Origin: Acinetobacter schindleri CIP 107287
GTDB lineage: Bacteria; Pseudomonadota; Gammaproteobacteria; Pseudomonadales; Moraxellaceae
Assembly (NCBI RefSeq): GCF_000368625.1
Contig: NZ_KB849575.1
Location: 427,202-491,201, forward strand
Length of the DNA: 64,000 bases
Direction of reading: 5' to 3'
The stretch's first letter is position 1; the number at the start of each line of letters is the position of its first letter. Below are positions 18,057 through 25,359 of the stretch, piece by piece. The translations under genes and the position numbers were made by a program. The notes below the pieces were generated by a model. The model saw only the letters and a list, made by a program, of their open reading frames with translations. It was not told the DNA's origin and made no database searches.

Positions 18057-19766
18057 TTAGTAAACTGCTGCACTTAATGCTGGTGTATGTGTAGGTGTAA
18101 CACGAGCTGGATTTACTTTCTCAAAAGCAGTCGCAATATTGAATAATGTTGGTTCATCAAATTCACGTCCGATAAATTCGATATTAACATTTAATGGATA
18201 AGCACTACGACGCTCATAATTCACAGTTCCGGCTGGTATAGATAATGCTGGGAATCCACTGAATGGACTTAAGCGGTTGTTACTACCTGTTGTTGGGCTG
18301 CCACCTAAATTGCCAACAAATCCTGTGATTGATGGATACGCAAGTGCATCATAACGTGGACCTTTAGGCGTACCATCTAAGGTACGGTTGCCTAAAGCAG
18401 TATTTAAACGTAATCGAACATAAGGTGCACGGAAGGTAGTATTGTTGTAATAGCGATTGATAAATGTCTCACTGTTCGGATCTGTATTGTAACCTTGGAA
18501 ACTAGAAATCATCTTACCGTTATTTAAAAGTTCATCATATGACTTGAAAGCAGTAGTAGCTGTAGATAAATAATCAGTTAATGCTTGCTTGAATTCTACT
18601 CCTGAAAGACTTCTAAAAGTTTCTGTGAAACCTTTATCATTCATAACAGCTGTACTTCCTATGATTGTTTTGAAATCTGAAACTTCTATTTCCTCAACAA
18701 TTGCACCTTCTTCACGCATCTTTGCAGCCGCTTTAGCAATAATATCTTTAACTAGTGCACCTTCTTCACTATTTGCATAAGTATCTTTAATTAAACCAAT
18801 ACGTTTACCTTCTAAAGATGCTCCAGTAGGAACGTAGGTTTCTGGCGGGTTAATTAATGCACGATATGCTGTTTCTGATGCTAGTAGTGGTGCATCATGT
18901 GCAAAATCACTACGTTGGTTAGAGCTTGGTGATGAATCATAACCAACCATTGCATTGAATAATTTTGCACAATCAACCGTTTGACGACACATTGGGCCTG
19001 CTGTGTCTTGAGTAGGAGCCAGTGGAATAATTCCATCTAAGCTTAGCAGGCGAAGTGATGGGCGTAAGCCAACAAGACCTTGTACAGATGAAGGTACACG
19101 AATCGACCCACCTGTATCTGTCCCTATACCAACGGTTGCTAAGCTAGCAGAAATGGCAGCACCCGTACCTGATGATGATCCGCCTGGGCCTTTTGTTAAA
19201 TCATAAACGTTTTTAGCCTGACCACCTACTGTAGACTTACCCCCAAAACCAAAAGCAAACTCATCCAGATTAGCTTTCCCGATAATTAAGCCACCCTTTT
19301 CTTTAATATTTTTAATAATATATGCATCATCAGGTGGGAAATTATCAAGTAATGCAGAAGATCCCGCAGTATTGGCCATATTTACAACATCAATATTATC
19401 TTTAGCTAAGACAGTTACGCAGTGTAAATCGCCCTTAAATTTACCATTTTTATTATAATATTCATCTAATTCGGCGGCTTCTTCTAAAGCATAAGGATTG
19501 ACCGAAATAACACTGTTAAGAGTAGGGCCTTGTACATCATAAGCTTCTATTCGTTCAAGATAACTTTGCACAACATCAACACATGTTGCCCCTTTGGTTT
19601 TAATGGAGGTGTGTAAGTCCTCAATAGTTGCTTCAACTGGCTCAAATGGAACAGGTTCTACCTGTGGGGCAAAATTAGCAGCTTTTTTTGAATCATTGTC
19701 GTCATTACATGCAGTGAGTAATGCTGTAAGAGAGATACATAAGAGCGTTTTAGATACTGTATGCAT
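18057..19766 (-). CDS. Amidase-signature enzyme, lipoprotein
   Basis: This 569-residue protein has a lipoprotein signal peptide (ISLTALLTAC, lipid Cys at about 20) followed by an Asp/Asn/Lys-rich linker. The amidase signature domain follows, with its Ser-cisSer-Lys triad visible: Lys in VLAKDNID (about 131), cis-Ser in GPGGSSSGTGAA (about 194-205) and the nucleophile in GTDTGGSIRVPSS (about 215-227). Such enzymes hydrolyse amides; this one would face the periplasm or outer membrane, but the substrate cannot be read. It sits between xerC and a second copy of the xerC tail, so it may have arrived in one insertion of about 2.1 kb. Confidence 0.88.
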   Translation of the reverse strand: MHTVSKTLLCISLTALLTACNDDNDSKKAANFAPQVEPVPFEPVEATIEDLHTSIKTKGATCVDVVQSYLERIEAYDVQGPTLNSVISVNPYALEEAAELDEYYNKNGKFKGDLHCVTVLAKDNIDVVNMANTAGSSALLDNFPPDDAYIIKNIKEKGGLIIGKANLDEFAFGFGGKSTVGGQAKNVYDLTKGPGGSSSGTGAAISASLATVGIGTDTGGSIRVPSSVQGLVGLRPSLRLLSLDGIIPLAPTQDTAGPMCRQTVDCAKLFNAMVGYDSSPSSNQRSDFAHDAPLLASETAYRALINPPETYVPTGASLEGKRIGLIKDTYANSEEGALVKDIIAKAAAKMREEGAIVEEIEVSDFKTIIGSTAVMNDKGFTETFRSLSGVEFKQALTDYLSTATTAFKSYDELLNNGKMISSFQGYNTDPNSETFINRYYNNTTFRAPYVRLRLNTALGNRTLDGTPKGPRYDALAYPSITGFVGNLGGSPTTGSNNRLSPFSGFPALSIPAGTVNYERRSAYPLNVNIEFIGREFDEPTLFNIATAFEKVNPARVTPTHTPALSAAVY

Positions 19767-20095
19767 TTAATTATTCACCTGGTTATAGAAAAGTACCAGG
19801 GATGAATTGCAAATCATGTGCCACTATTTATGTAAATAAGAAAGTAGATAAAATAAGACTTTTAAATAAATTAACTATTTAGACAAATGAAGAAGTTGCT
19901 TGAAACTAGTGCAATTTAAAGTAATATTGGCGATAAATGTAACAAAATAGAGATATTACTAAATATTATAAATGTTGGTTCTATATGATTTGCATTGCTC
20001 AATAAAGAAAAATATTCTTAGATTTTATTGAAAAAGAGATAGCTAGAATGAGCTGAATGATTGGTTGAAGAATATAGTAATCTAAAACCGTTCGG
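19767..20095. other. AT-rich upstream region of the amidase gene
   Basis: About 330 bp with no open frame of note. It must hold the amidase promoter (minus strand); no strong consensus was identified. It ends at the left boundary of the xerC-tail copy. Confidence 0.4.
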
Positions 20096-20185
20096 ATTTA
20101 TATCCATATCAATTTTGATCATCTAGCGCAGATTTATGATCAGGTGCATCCACGGGCACAACATAAACCTGAAAATCTTAAATAA
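20096..20185 (+). pseudogene. Remnant copy of the xerC 3' end
   Basis: Twenty-four codons from Ile-Tyr onward match xerC 17947-18018 in 63 of 72 bases. The peptide IYIHINFDHLAQIYDQVHPR followed by AQHK matches 20 of 24 residues of XerC 282-305. It then diverges into PENLK and a TAA. Homology begins exactly at the codons around the catalytic tyrosine, and there is no upstream xerC sequence. It is either a displaced original xerC tail or a relic of a second recombinase gene. Confidence 0.85.
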
Positions 20186-20382
20186 TCATTATTAAAAATA
20201 TAGGTTGGCATAAAAATTTCATAAAGAATATTTATGCTGAGAGAAATAGAATGACCATGCAGATTATTTCACCATGGTCTTATTCGCGAAAAGCTAAAAT
20301 TCAGGTATAACAAAAGAACAGAATTTAAGCTGAAAAATAGGGTATGGCTGAAAAGAATTCAGCCTGACAGGACTGGAAGTAT
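20186..20382. other. Intergenic, no gene seen
   Basis: AT-rich. It contains a 7-bp inverted repeat GACCATG/CATGGTC near 20251-20279 and a GCTGAA/TTCAGC dyad near 20348-20364 just ahead of the next gene. No function is assigned. Confidence 0.3.
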
Positions 20383-20763
20383 ATGGGCACAGAAATTATT
20401 GTAGATATACAACAAAAATATGATCGGTTAAGCGAAGCACAAAAAGAAATTTTTGCAGGTTATGGTCTGCGCCAGATCAAACATTTTGTGGAAATCAGTC
20501 TACCAAATATTGAAACATCTTTACCCGAAGGTGCTCATGTGCAGGGAATTAATACAGATGGTAAGGTTCAAGCCTATAATCCTGATAGCCATGAATACTA
20601 TATCTGGATTTCAGACTTGCAATGGCAAGCGACTACTCGTGCGACCCAGGCAGTGGACTTAAAAGAAGATGCCATCGAAATCTGGAAGATCTTCGATTTA
20701 AAATCTTATGAACTGATTGACCTCAGTCATGTGCACCGTGACTTTCTGGACAGTCGTGTCTAA
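20383..20763 (+). CDS. Small protein of unknown function
   Basis: This 126-residue soluble, acidic protein starts with ATGGGCACAG after a GGAAG ribosome site. No signal or membrane segment is seen. Central text (EYYIWISDLQWQATTRATQAVDL) suggests a beta-sheet-rich domain, and the helical N-terminus (YDRLSEAQKEIFAGYGL) is charged. I do not recognise the family. It lies just beyond the xerC-tail remnant and ends in its own terminator, so it may be the gene that originally followed xerC. Confidence 0.65.
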   Translation: MGTEIIVDIQQKYDRLSEAQKEIFAGYGLRQIKHFVEISLPNIETSLPEGAHVQGINTDGKVQAYNPDSHEYYIWISDLQWQATTRATQAVDLKEDAIEIWKIFDLKSYELIDLSHVHRDFLDSRV

Positions 20764-20779
20764 AACTGATCTTCAGTAA

Positions 20780-20807
20780 AAAAAGGACGATATCAATCAT
20801 CCTTTTT
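20780..20807. terminator. Terminator between convergent genes
   Basis: AAAAAGGA-cgatatcaatca-TCCTTTTT lies between the small plus-strand gene and the minus-strand Lrp-type gene, with T-runs on both strands. Confidence 0.65.
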
Positions 20808-20819
20808 ATTTGACCAATA

Positions 20820-21314
20820 TTAAAGATCATCTAAAGGTAGTTGAAAACTCTGCTTGATAATCTGACTCGGTAAATCAGTTTTGACGCTGGTAATCCCATT
20901 CTTTTTAGTTAAATGCGTGGACTGGAATTTACGATAACTTTCCAGATCGGGCACCACCACTTTGAGCATTGCATCACATTCACCCAAAATGATATAGCAC
21001 TCCATTACTTGGGGCAGTTCTTTCATGGCTTCAATAAAGGTGTCAATCGTTTCAGCATCCTGACCCACTAGCCAGATACGAGAAAATAAAATCAGCTGGA
21101 AACCAATCTTCTGCTGGTCCACGATCGTGGTATAGCTCTGGATTACCCCCGCATCTTCAAGCAGTTTTACCCGACGCAAACACGAAGAAGGCGAAAGACC
21201 AATTTCACGTGCCAGATCGTTATTCTGAATCCGGCCATTGGCTTGCAAGTGTTGAATGATATTTTTGTCAATACGATCGAGTTTTACTCGAATAGACTTG
21301 GAAGATATCTTCAT
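20820..21314 (-). CDS. Lrp/AsnC-family transcriptional regulator
   Basis: An N-terminal winged helix-turn-helix (KLDRIDKNIIQHLQANGRIQ, then NNDLAREIGLSPSSCLRRVKLL) is followed by a RAM ligand-binding/oligomerisation domain with VMECYIILGECDAMLKVVV. I choose the ATG at 21314 (164 aa, MKISSKSIRVKLDRID). The longer frame to 21410 adds 32 hydrophobic residues absent from the family and would overlap the likely operator. It is divergent from a LysE-type exporter, the usual arrangement where the regulator senses an amino acid and controls its export. Confidence 0.9.
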   Translation of the reverse strand: MKISSKSIRVKLDRIDKNIIQHLQANGRIQNNDLAREIGLSPSSCLRRVKLLEDAGVIQSYTTIVDQQKIGFQLILFSRIWLVGQDAETIDTFIEAMKELPQVMECYIILGECDAMLKVVVPDLESYRKFQSTHLTKKNGITSVKTDLPSQIIKQSFQLPLDDL

Positions 21315-21319
21315 AAAAT

Positions 21320-21332
21320 AGAATAATATTCT
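21320..21332. promoter_or_regulatory. Dyad in the Lrp-LysE divergent promoter region
   Basis: AGAAT-aat-ATTCT is a symmetric AT-rich site between the two divergent genes, 6 bp upstream of the chosen regulator ATG. Lrp-type proteins bind such sites; autoregulation is inference. Confidence 0.4.
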
Positions 21333-21428
21333 AAAAATAATGCATATTATAAAATAAATTGAAAGCCTATTTTGTAAAAAATCGCAGATACTAATTTCAC
21401 TTTCCGACATGTACAGAGGAACAAGGAA

Positions 21429-22034
21429 ATGTCTGTATTTGCACTTTTTGCACTGACCGTGCTTCCCCTTATTTTTACACCTGGACCAGATATGCTATTT
21501 ATCCTGTCTCAAGTGATGGGTAAAGATGCAAAAGCAGGCATGATGGCGACTATAGGGGTATGTTGCGGTTATCTGGTGCATTCGATTCTGGTGGCGTTAG
21601 GAATTGCAGCAATTATTGTGTCTTTTCCAGTGCTGTTTGAAACTATTCGCTGGTTAGGAATTGCTTATCTGTTATTTCTGGCATTCAGTCTGGTGAAATC
21701 GGTATTTAGCAAAAATACGCTGACCATTGAAAAGAAATCATCCAGTAATCCGGTAAAAAAAGGGTTCATTACTGCGTTACTGAATCCGAAAGGCATGTTG
21801 ATTTACTTTGCAATCCTGCCGCAGTTTATAGATAAAAATGGGAATACGGTGAGCCAGGGTTTAATTCTGTCTTTTATCTTTATTGCTATGATCTTTGTAG
21901 TGTATTGTGCCTTAAGCCTTTTATTCGCCCGACTTACCCGTTCGGCTCAGATTGATGAACGTAAGCAAAAGTGGATTGATGGGACTTCAGGTGGTTTATT
22001 GGCACTCGCTGCTTCATGGCTAATCATTAATTAA
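21429..22034 (+). CDS. LysE/RhtB-family amino-acid exporter
   Basis: This 201-residue inner-membrane protein has six hydrophobic helices and the family signature LPLIFTPGPDMLFILSQ (about 12-28), with GFITALLNPKGMLIYFAILPQF at about 113-134. LysE/RhtB proteins export amino acids such as lysine, homoserine or threonine. The substrate is not readable here. It is divergently paired with the Lrp-type regulator and ends before a good terminator. Confidence 0.92.
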   Translation: MSVFALFALTVLPLIFTPGPDMLFILSQVMGKDAKAGMMATIGVCCGYLVHSILVALGIAAIIVSFPVLFETIRWLGIAYLLFLAFSLVKSVFSKNTLTIEKKSSSNPVKKGFITALLNPKGMLIYFAILPQFIDKNGNTVSQGLILSFIFIAMIFVVYCALSLLFARLTRSAQIDERKQKWIDGTSGGLLALAASWLIIN

Positions 22035-22092
22035 TGAGCTATAAAATTCACCAATGTTCATCAAATAAGTCATAAATTCGTTTTAAAAATTT

Positions 22093-22120
22093 AAAAGCAC
22101 GTGATCACAGCGTGCTTTTT
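22093..22120 (+). terminator. Terminator of the LysE-type gene
   Basis: AAAAGCACG-tgatcacag-CGTGCTTTTTT, 58 bp past the stop codon. Confidence 0.75.
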
Positions 22121-22586
22121 TAATATATTTCCTTATAAAAATTATTTTTTGCTATTTCATTGATCTATTTATAAGAGGGAATTTTGACCAAATCTGAAAT
22201 AATGAATCGAACCCATCACCATATGTCAGAAATGACAGATTTAGATAGGAGTAATTTGTATTCTTTATAATAATAGTGACAAGAAATGAAATTAAATTTT
22301 ATAAAATAGATCAAATCTTTTGATGTGCATAATCAAATAAAAAGATACTAAAAATCAATGGTTAAATTTTAAATAAAATGATGGGAATTTGTTCTATATA
22401 AATGTCAAATCTTGAAATGTGAACGCGACGTTCAAGGAAAATTACGCATTTTTACACCCTATTGGTGAATTGTGACTTGACCGAAATGCCGAACGCATTG
22501 CAAGATAGGGCACCTAAAAAAATTTAAGTGAAGAGTTATTATAACTTTTCTAAATATTTACATTTGCTAAAACAGCCGAGGATTAC
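22121..22586. other. Long upstream region of etfBA
   Basis: About 465 bp, very AT-rich to 22420, then a more mixed stretch holding a gcgacgttc segment and TTGACC near 22476. It must contain the etfB promoter, but no clear -35/-10 pair was found, and no open frame is convincing. A GAGG ribosome site precedes etfB. Confidence 0.4.
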
Positions 22587-23339
22587 ATGAAGGCTCTTGT
22601 TGCTGTAAAACGTGTGGTTGATGCCAACGTTAAGGTTCGCGTTAAGCCGGACAACAGTGGTGTTGACTTAACAAACGTTAAAATGTCAATTAACCCATTC
22701 TGTGAAATCGCAGTGGAAGAAGCGGTTCGTTTAAAAGAAAAAGGAACTGTTTCAGAAATCGTTGTTGTTTCTATTGGTCCTAAAGAAGCTCAAGAACAAA
22801 TCCGTTCTTCTATGGCTCTTGGTGCTGACCGCGGTATCCTGGTTGAAGCTGATGACAGCCAATTAGGTGCGTTAGAAGTAGCGAAAATTCTTAAAGGCGT
22901 TGTTGAAGCTGAACAACCGCAATTAATCCTTCTTGGTAAGCAAGCGATTGATGATGACTCTAACCAGGTTGGTCAGATGCTTGGTGCACTTCTAGGTGCA
23001 GGCCAGGGTACTTTTGCTTCTGAAGTGAAAGTTGAAGGCGACAAAGTACAAGTGACTCGTGAAATCGATGGTGGTTTACAAACTGTTGAATTGAACTTGC
23101 CAGCAATCATTACCACTGACTTACGTTTGAACGAGCCACGTTATGCTGCTCTTCCAAACATCATGAAAGCGCGTAAAAAACCGCTGGATACTAAGTCACC
23201 TGCAGATTTCGGTGTAACCACTACAACTAAACTGAAAACAGTAAAAGTTGAATCTCCTGCAGAGCGTAAAGCTGGTGTACAAGTGAAGTCTGTAGACGAA
23301 CTTGTAGAAAAATTGAAAAACGAAGCGAAAGTGATCTAA
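22587..23339 (+). CDS. etfB: Electron transfer flavoprotein beta subunit
   Basis: EtfB pairs with EtfA to take electrons from acyl-CoA and other dehydrogenases and pass them to ETF-ubiquinone oxidoreductase. The 250-residue protein starts [20 protein letters not shown] and has the ETF-beta signature around [32 protein letters not shown] (about 108-139) and [21 protein letters not shown] (about 184-204). etfA follows 18 nt downstream in the same operon. Codon use looks like that of a highly expressed gene. Confidence 0.96.
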   Translation: MKALVAVKRVVDANVKVRVKPDNSGVDLTNVKMSINPFCEIAVEEAVRLKEKGTVSEIVVVSIGPKEAQEQIRSSMALGADRGILVEADDSQLGALEVAKILKGVVEAEQPQLILLGKQAIDDDSNQVGQMLGALLGAGQGTFASEVKVEGDKVQVTREIDGGLQTVELNLPAIITTDLRLNEPRYAALPNIMKARKKPLDTKSPADFGVTTTTKLKTVKVESPAERKAGVQVKSVDELVEKLKNEAKVI

Positions 23340-23357
23340 TACAGAAGGATAAAAATC

Positions 23358-24290
23358 ATGAGTATTTTAGTTATCGCTGAGCACGACAACAAAGCATTAA
23401 ACGCTGCTACTTTAAACGTTGTTGCTGCGGCGCAAAAAATCGGTGGTGATATCACTGTATTGGTTGCTGGTTCTGGCGCTCAAGCAGTTGCTGACCAAGC
23501 GGCTAAAGTTGCTGGCGTAAGCAAAGTATTGCTTGCGGATGATGCTGCTTATGCAAACCAGTTGGCTGAAAATGTAGCGAAACTGGTTGCTGAATTGGGC
23601 AAAGGCTATAGCCATATTCTTGCTGCTTCTACCACGACTGGTAAAAACATCCTGCCACGTGCAGCTGCATTACTAGACGTAAGCATGATCACAGACATCA
23701 TTGCTGTTGATTCTGCAAACACATTCAAACGTCCGATTTATGCAGGTAACGCGATTGCAACTGTAGAATCTTCTGAATCAGTTGTTGTTGCAACTGTTCG
23801 TGGTACTGCATTCGATCCAGTTGCTGCTGAAGGTGGTTCTGCTGCTGTTGAAGCTGCTACAGCGACTGGTGATGCTGGTATTTCTAAGTTCATTAACGAA
23901 GAAATCGTTAAATCTGAACGTCCAGAATTAACAGCTGCTCGTATCGTTGTTTCTGGTGGTCGTGGTGTTGGTTCTGGTGAGAACTATCACAAAATCCTTG
24001 ATCCACTAGCTGACAAGCTAGGTGCTGCTCAAGGTGCATCTCGTGCGGCTGTTGACGCAGGCTTCGTTCCTAACGATATGCAGGTTGGTCAAACTGGTAA
24101 GATCGTTGCGCCTGACCTGTACATCGCTGTCGGTATTTCTGGTGCCATCCAGCATTTGGCGGGTATGAAAGAGTCTAAAGTGATCGTTGCGATCAACAAG
24201 GACGAAGAAGCACCAATCAATGCAGTCGCTGACTACTGGTTAGTAGGTGACTTGAACACTGTTATTCCAGAATTAGTATCTAAAATCTAA
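23358..24290 (+). CDS. etfA: Electron transfer flavoprotein alpha subunit
   Basis: EtfA carries the FAD of the ETF heterodimer. The 310-residue protein has an N-terminal ETF domain and the C-terminal FAD-binding region with [16 protein letters not shown] (about 195-210), [45 protein letters not shown] (about 225-270) and [21 protein letters not shown]. Length and signatures are normal. It is the second gene of etfBA and is followed by a long hairpin. Confidence 0.96.
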   Translation: MSILVIAEHDNKALNAATLNVVAAAQKIGGDITVLVAGSGAQAVADQAAKVAGVSKVLLADDAAYANQLAENVAKLVAELGKGYSHILAASTTTGKNILPRAAALLDVSMITDIIAVDSANTFKRPIYAGNAIATVESSESVVVATVRGTAFDPVAAEGGSAAVEAATATGDAGISKFINEEIVKSERPELTAARIVVSGGRGVGSGENYHKILDPLADKLGAAQGASRAAVDAGFVPNDMQVGQTGKIVAPDLYIAVGISGAIQHLAGMKESKVIVAINKDEEAPINAVADYWLVGDLNTVIPELVSKI

Positions 24291-24306
24291 TTCCTGAATA
24301 CAGTTT

Positions 24307-24368
24307 AAAAAGACGCTCTTGCGTGAGCGGTAAGTGAATACTTACTGCTCTGTTCAGGGGCGTTTTTA
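24307..24368 (+). terminator. Extended hairpin terminator after etfBA
   Basis: An inner stem GCGGTAAGT-gaat-ACTTACTGC is enclosed by outer arms AAAAAGACGCTC and GGGGCGTTTTT. The outer arms pair imperfectly and end in a T-run. Confidence 0.6.
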
Positions 24369-24381
24369 TTTATAATGAAAA

Positions 24382-24771
24382 ATGAATAAAATAATAATGA
24401 AAGTTTTTATATTGCCTGTATATCAGCCTTTAATCGAAAATGCTCGATTTTATCGATTGTTTTGTTCAACTCTAATACTATTTGTTCTTGCTGTATTGGC
24501 TTATTTGATCATCTTAATACAGATCGCTGGACTGTGGCTTATTTTTGCTGCCTGTAGTTTTGCAGGATTTATCCATCTGATCTATTTGAATGCGCTTTCA
24601 GATGCACAGGTGCTTGCGAAAGCAGAGCAATGGATCGAGCTTGATAATCAGCGATTTCAGAACAGTGCTTATGGTATTCAAGGCGATGCGCTGATGGTAT
24701 TGGCGCTTATTTTCCCTTTTGTATTATCTACATGGTTGTTGTATGGATGTTCTAAATTATTTACAAATTAA
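24382..24771 (+). CDS. Small membrane protein of unknown function
   Basis: This 129-residue protein has three hydrophobic segments: about 30-50 (STLILFVLAVLAYLIILIQI), 51-67 (AGLWLIFAACSFAGFIHL) and 107-124 (MVLALIFPFVLSTWLLYG). A charged stretch between the second and third contains KAEQWIELDNQRF. The start could be 24382 or the in-frame ATG at 24397. No family recognised. It follows the etfBA terminator with little room for a separate promoter. Confidence 0.65.
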   Translation: MNKIIMKVFILPVYQPLIENARFYRLFCSTLILFVLAVLAYLIILIQIAGLWLIFAACSFAGFIHLIYLNALSDAQVLAKAEQWIELDNQRFQNSAYGIQGDALMVLALIFPFVLSTWLLYGCSKLFTN

Positions 24772-24964
24772 GTATGAAAATTTGAATAATGATTAGAAAA
24801 TTGGACTGAAAATAAAGATTGGATGTGTTGCTTTTGGCACTTAATAGGGTAGGTATTAAGCGAGCTTTAGAAGATTTAAAAGTAATACTAATATTCATAT
24901 TTTAATTTACTTGCCGGTTTGGCGGCGTCTCCCTGTGAACTTTGATGGCCTGTCGCCCTGATGC
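24772..24964. other. Intergenic, possible 5' part of a small transcription unit
   Basis: No gene is visible. The left part is AT-rich; from 24911 the base composition becomes more GC-rich (gccggtttggcggcgtctcc), unlike the flanks. See the small frame at 24965. Confidence 0.3.
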
Positions 24965-25114
24965 ATGCTGGTGATGTTGATTGTCGTCCAGTATTTAATT
25001 ACCTGGCTATTGGTGCAGCTGGATTGCATGCAGGTAAATTGTCTGTGTATGCTTGATCAGCAGAAAGAAACAGTGGATTCAGTACAAGATATTTCCGTGC
25101 ATAAAATGCGATAA
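24965..25114 (+). CDS. Possible 49-residue membrane peptide (tentative)
   Basis: A 49-codon frame starts MLVMLIVVQYLITWLLVQLD, a single hydrophobic segment, and ends in a polar tail. Its TAA lies 15 nt before a perfect Rho-independent terminator. There is no Shine-Dalgarno site and a second overlapping frame (31 codons from 24961) exists, so it may instead be part of an sRNA or an eroded gene. Confidence 0.3.
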   Translation: MLVMLIVVQYLITWLLVQLDCMQVNCLCMLDQQKETVDSVQDISVHKMR

Positions 25115-25129
25115 TTCAAGCTAAGAATG

Positions 25130-25155
25130 AACCTCTGTGTGCAGAGGTTTTTTTA
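25130..25155 (+). terminator. Strong orphan terminator
   Basis: AACCTCTG-tgtg-CAGAGGTT followed by TTTTTT. No established gene lies directly upstream on this strand, implying a small transcript from the 24772-25130 stretch or readthrough from the membrane-protein gene. Confidence 0.85.
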
Positions 25156-25221
25156 TGCGTTAAAAATTGTGAAGTGGTTAAAATTTCTACTAAAAATCCT
25201 TTGGATAGTTGGGGCTGAAAC

Positions 25222-25251
25222 GGCTTAATTTAGCCTGATTTATGCTATACT
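25222..25251 (+). promoter_or_regulatory. Extended -10 promoter of gyrA
   Basis: TATACT at 25246-25251 is preceded by TG one base away (tgcTATACT), an extended -10. The -35 region is weak (cttaat). It would give a leader of about 100 nt containing the ATTGGTTCA/TGAACCAAT hairpin at 25271-25296. Confidence 0.6.
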
Positions 25252-25270
25252 GTCCGACTGAATTTTAAAT

Positions 25271-25296
25271 ATTGGTTCAGCGTTTTTTGAACCAAT
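25271..25296 (+). promoter_or_regulatory. Stem-loop in the gyrA leader
   Basis: ATTGGTTCA (25271-25279) pairs perfectly with TGAACCAAT (25288-25296) around gcgttttt. It lies between the likely promoter and the gyrA ribosome site (aaggag at 25349-25354). It could modulate supercoiling-sensitive expression or mRNA stability; function inferred. Confidence 0.45.
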
Positions 25297-25359
25297 TTAT
25301 AGCTGGATTTACGACATATAAATACAGGTCAAACAGGGCCTGTAGAATAAGGAGTATGC

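Noticed and set aside
21315..21410. 32-residue hydrophobic N-terminal extension of the Lrp-type regulator
   Set aside because: Absent from the family, covers the dyad and almost the whole divergent promoter region; start set at 21314 instead.
25130..25155. Hairpin considered as an attenuator for gyrA
   Set aside because: It lies upstream of the likely gyrA promoter, so it cannot act in the gyrA transcript.
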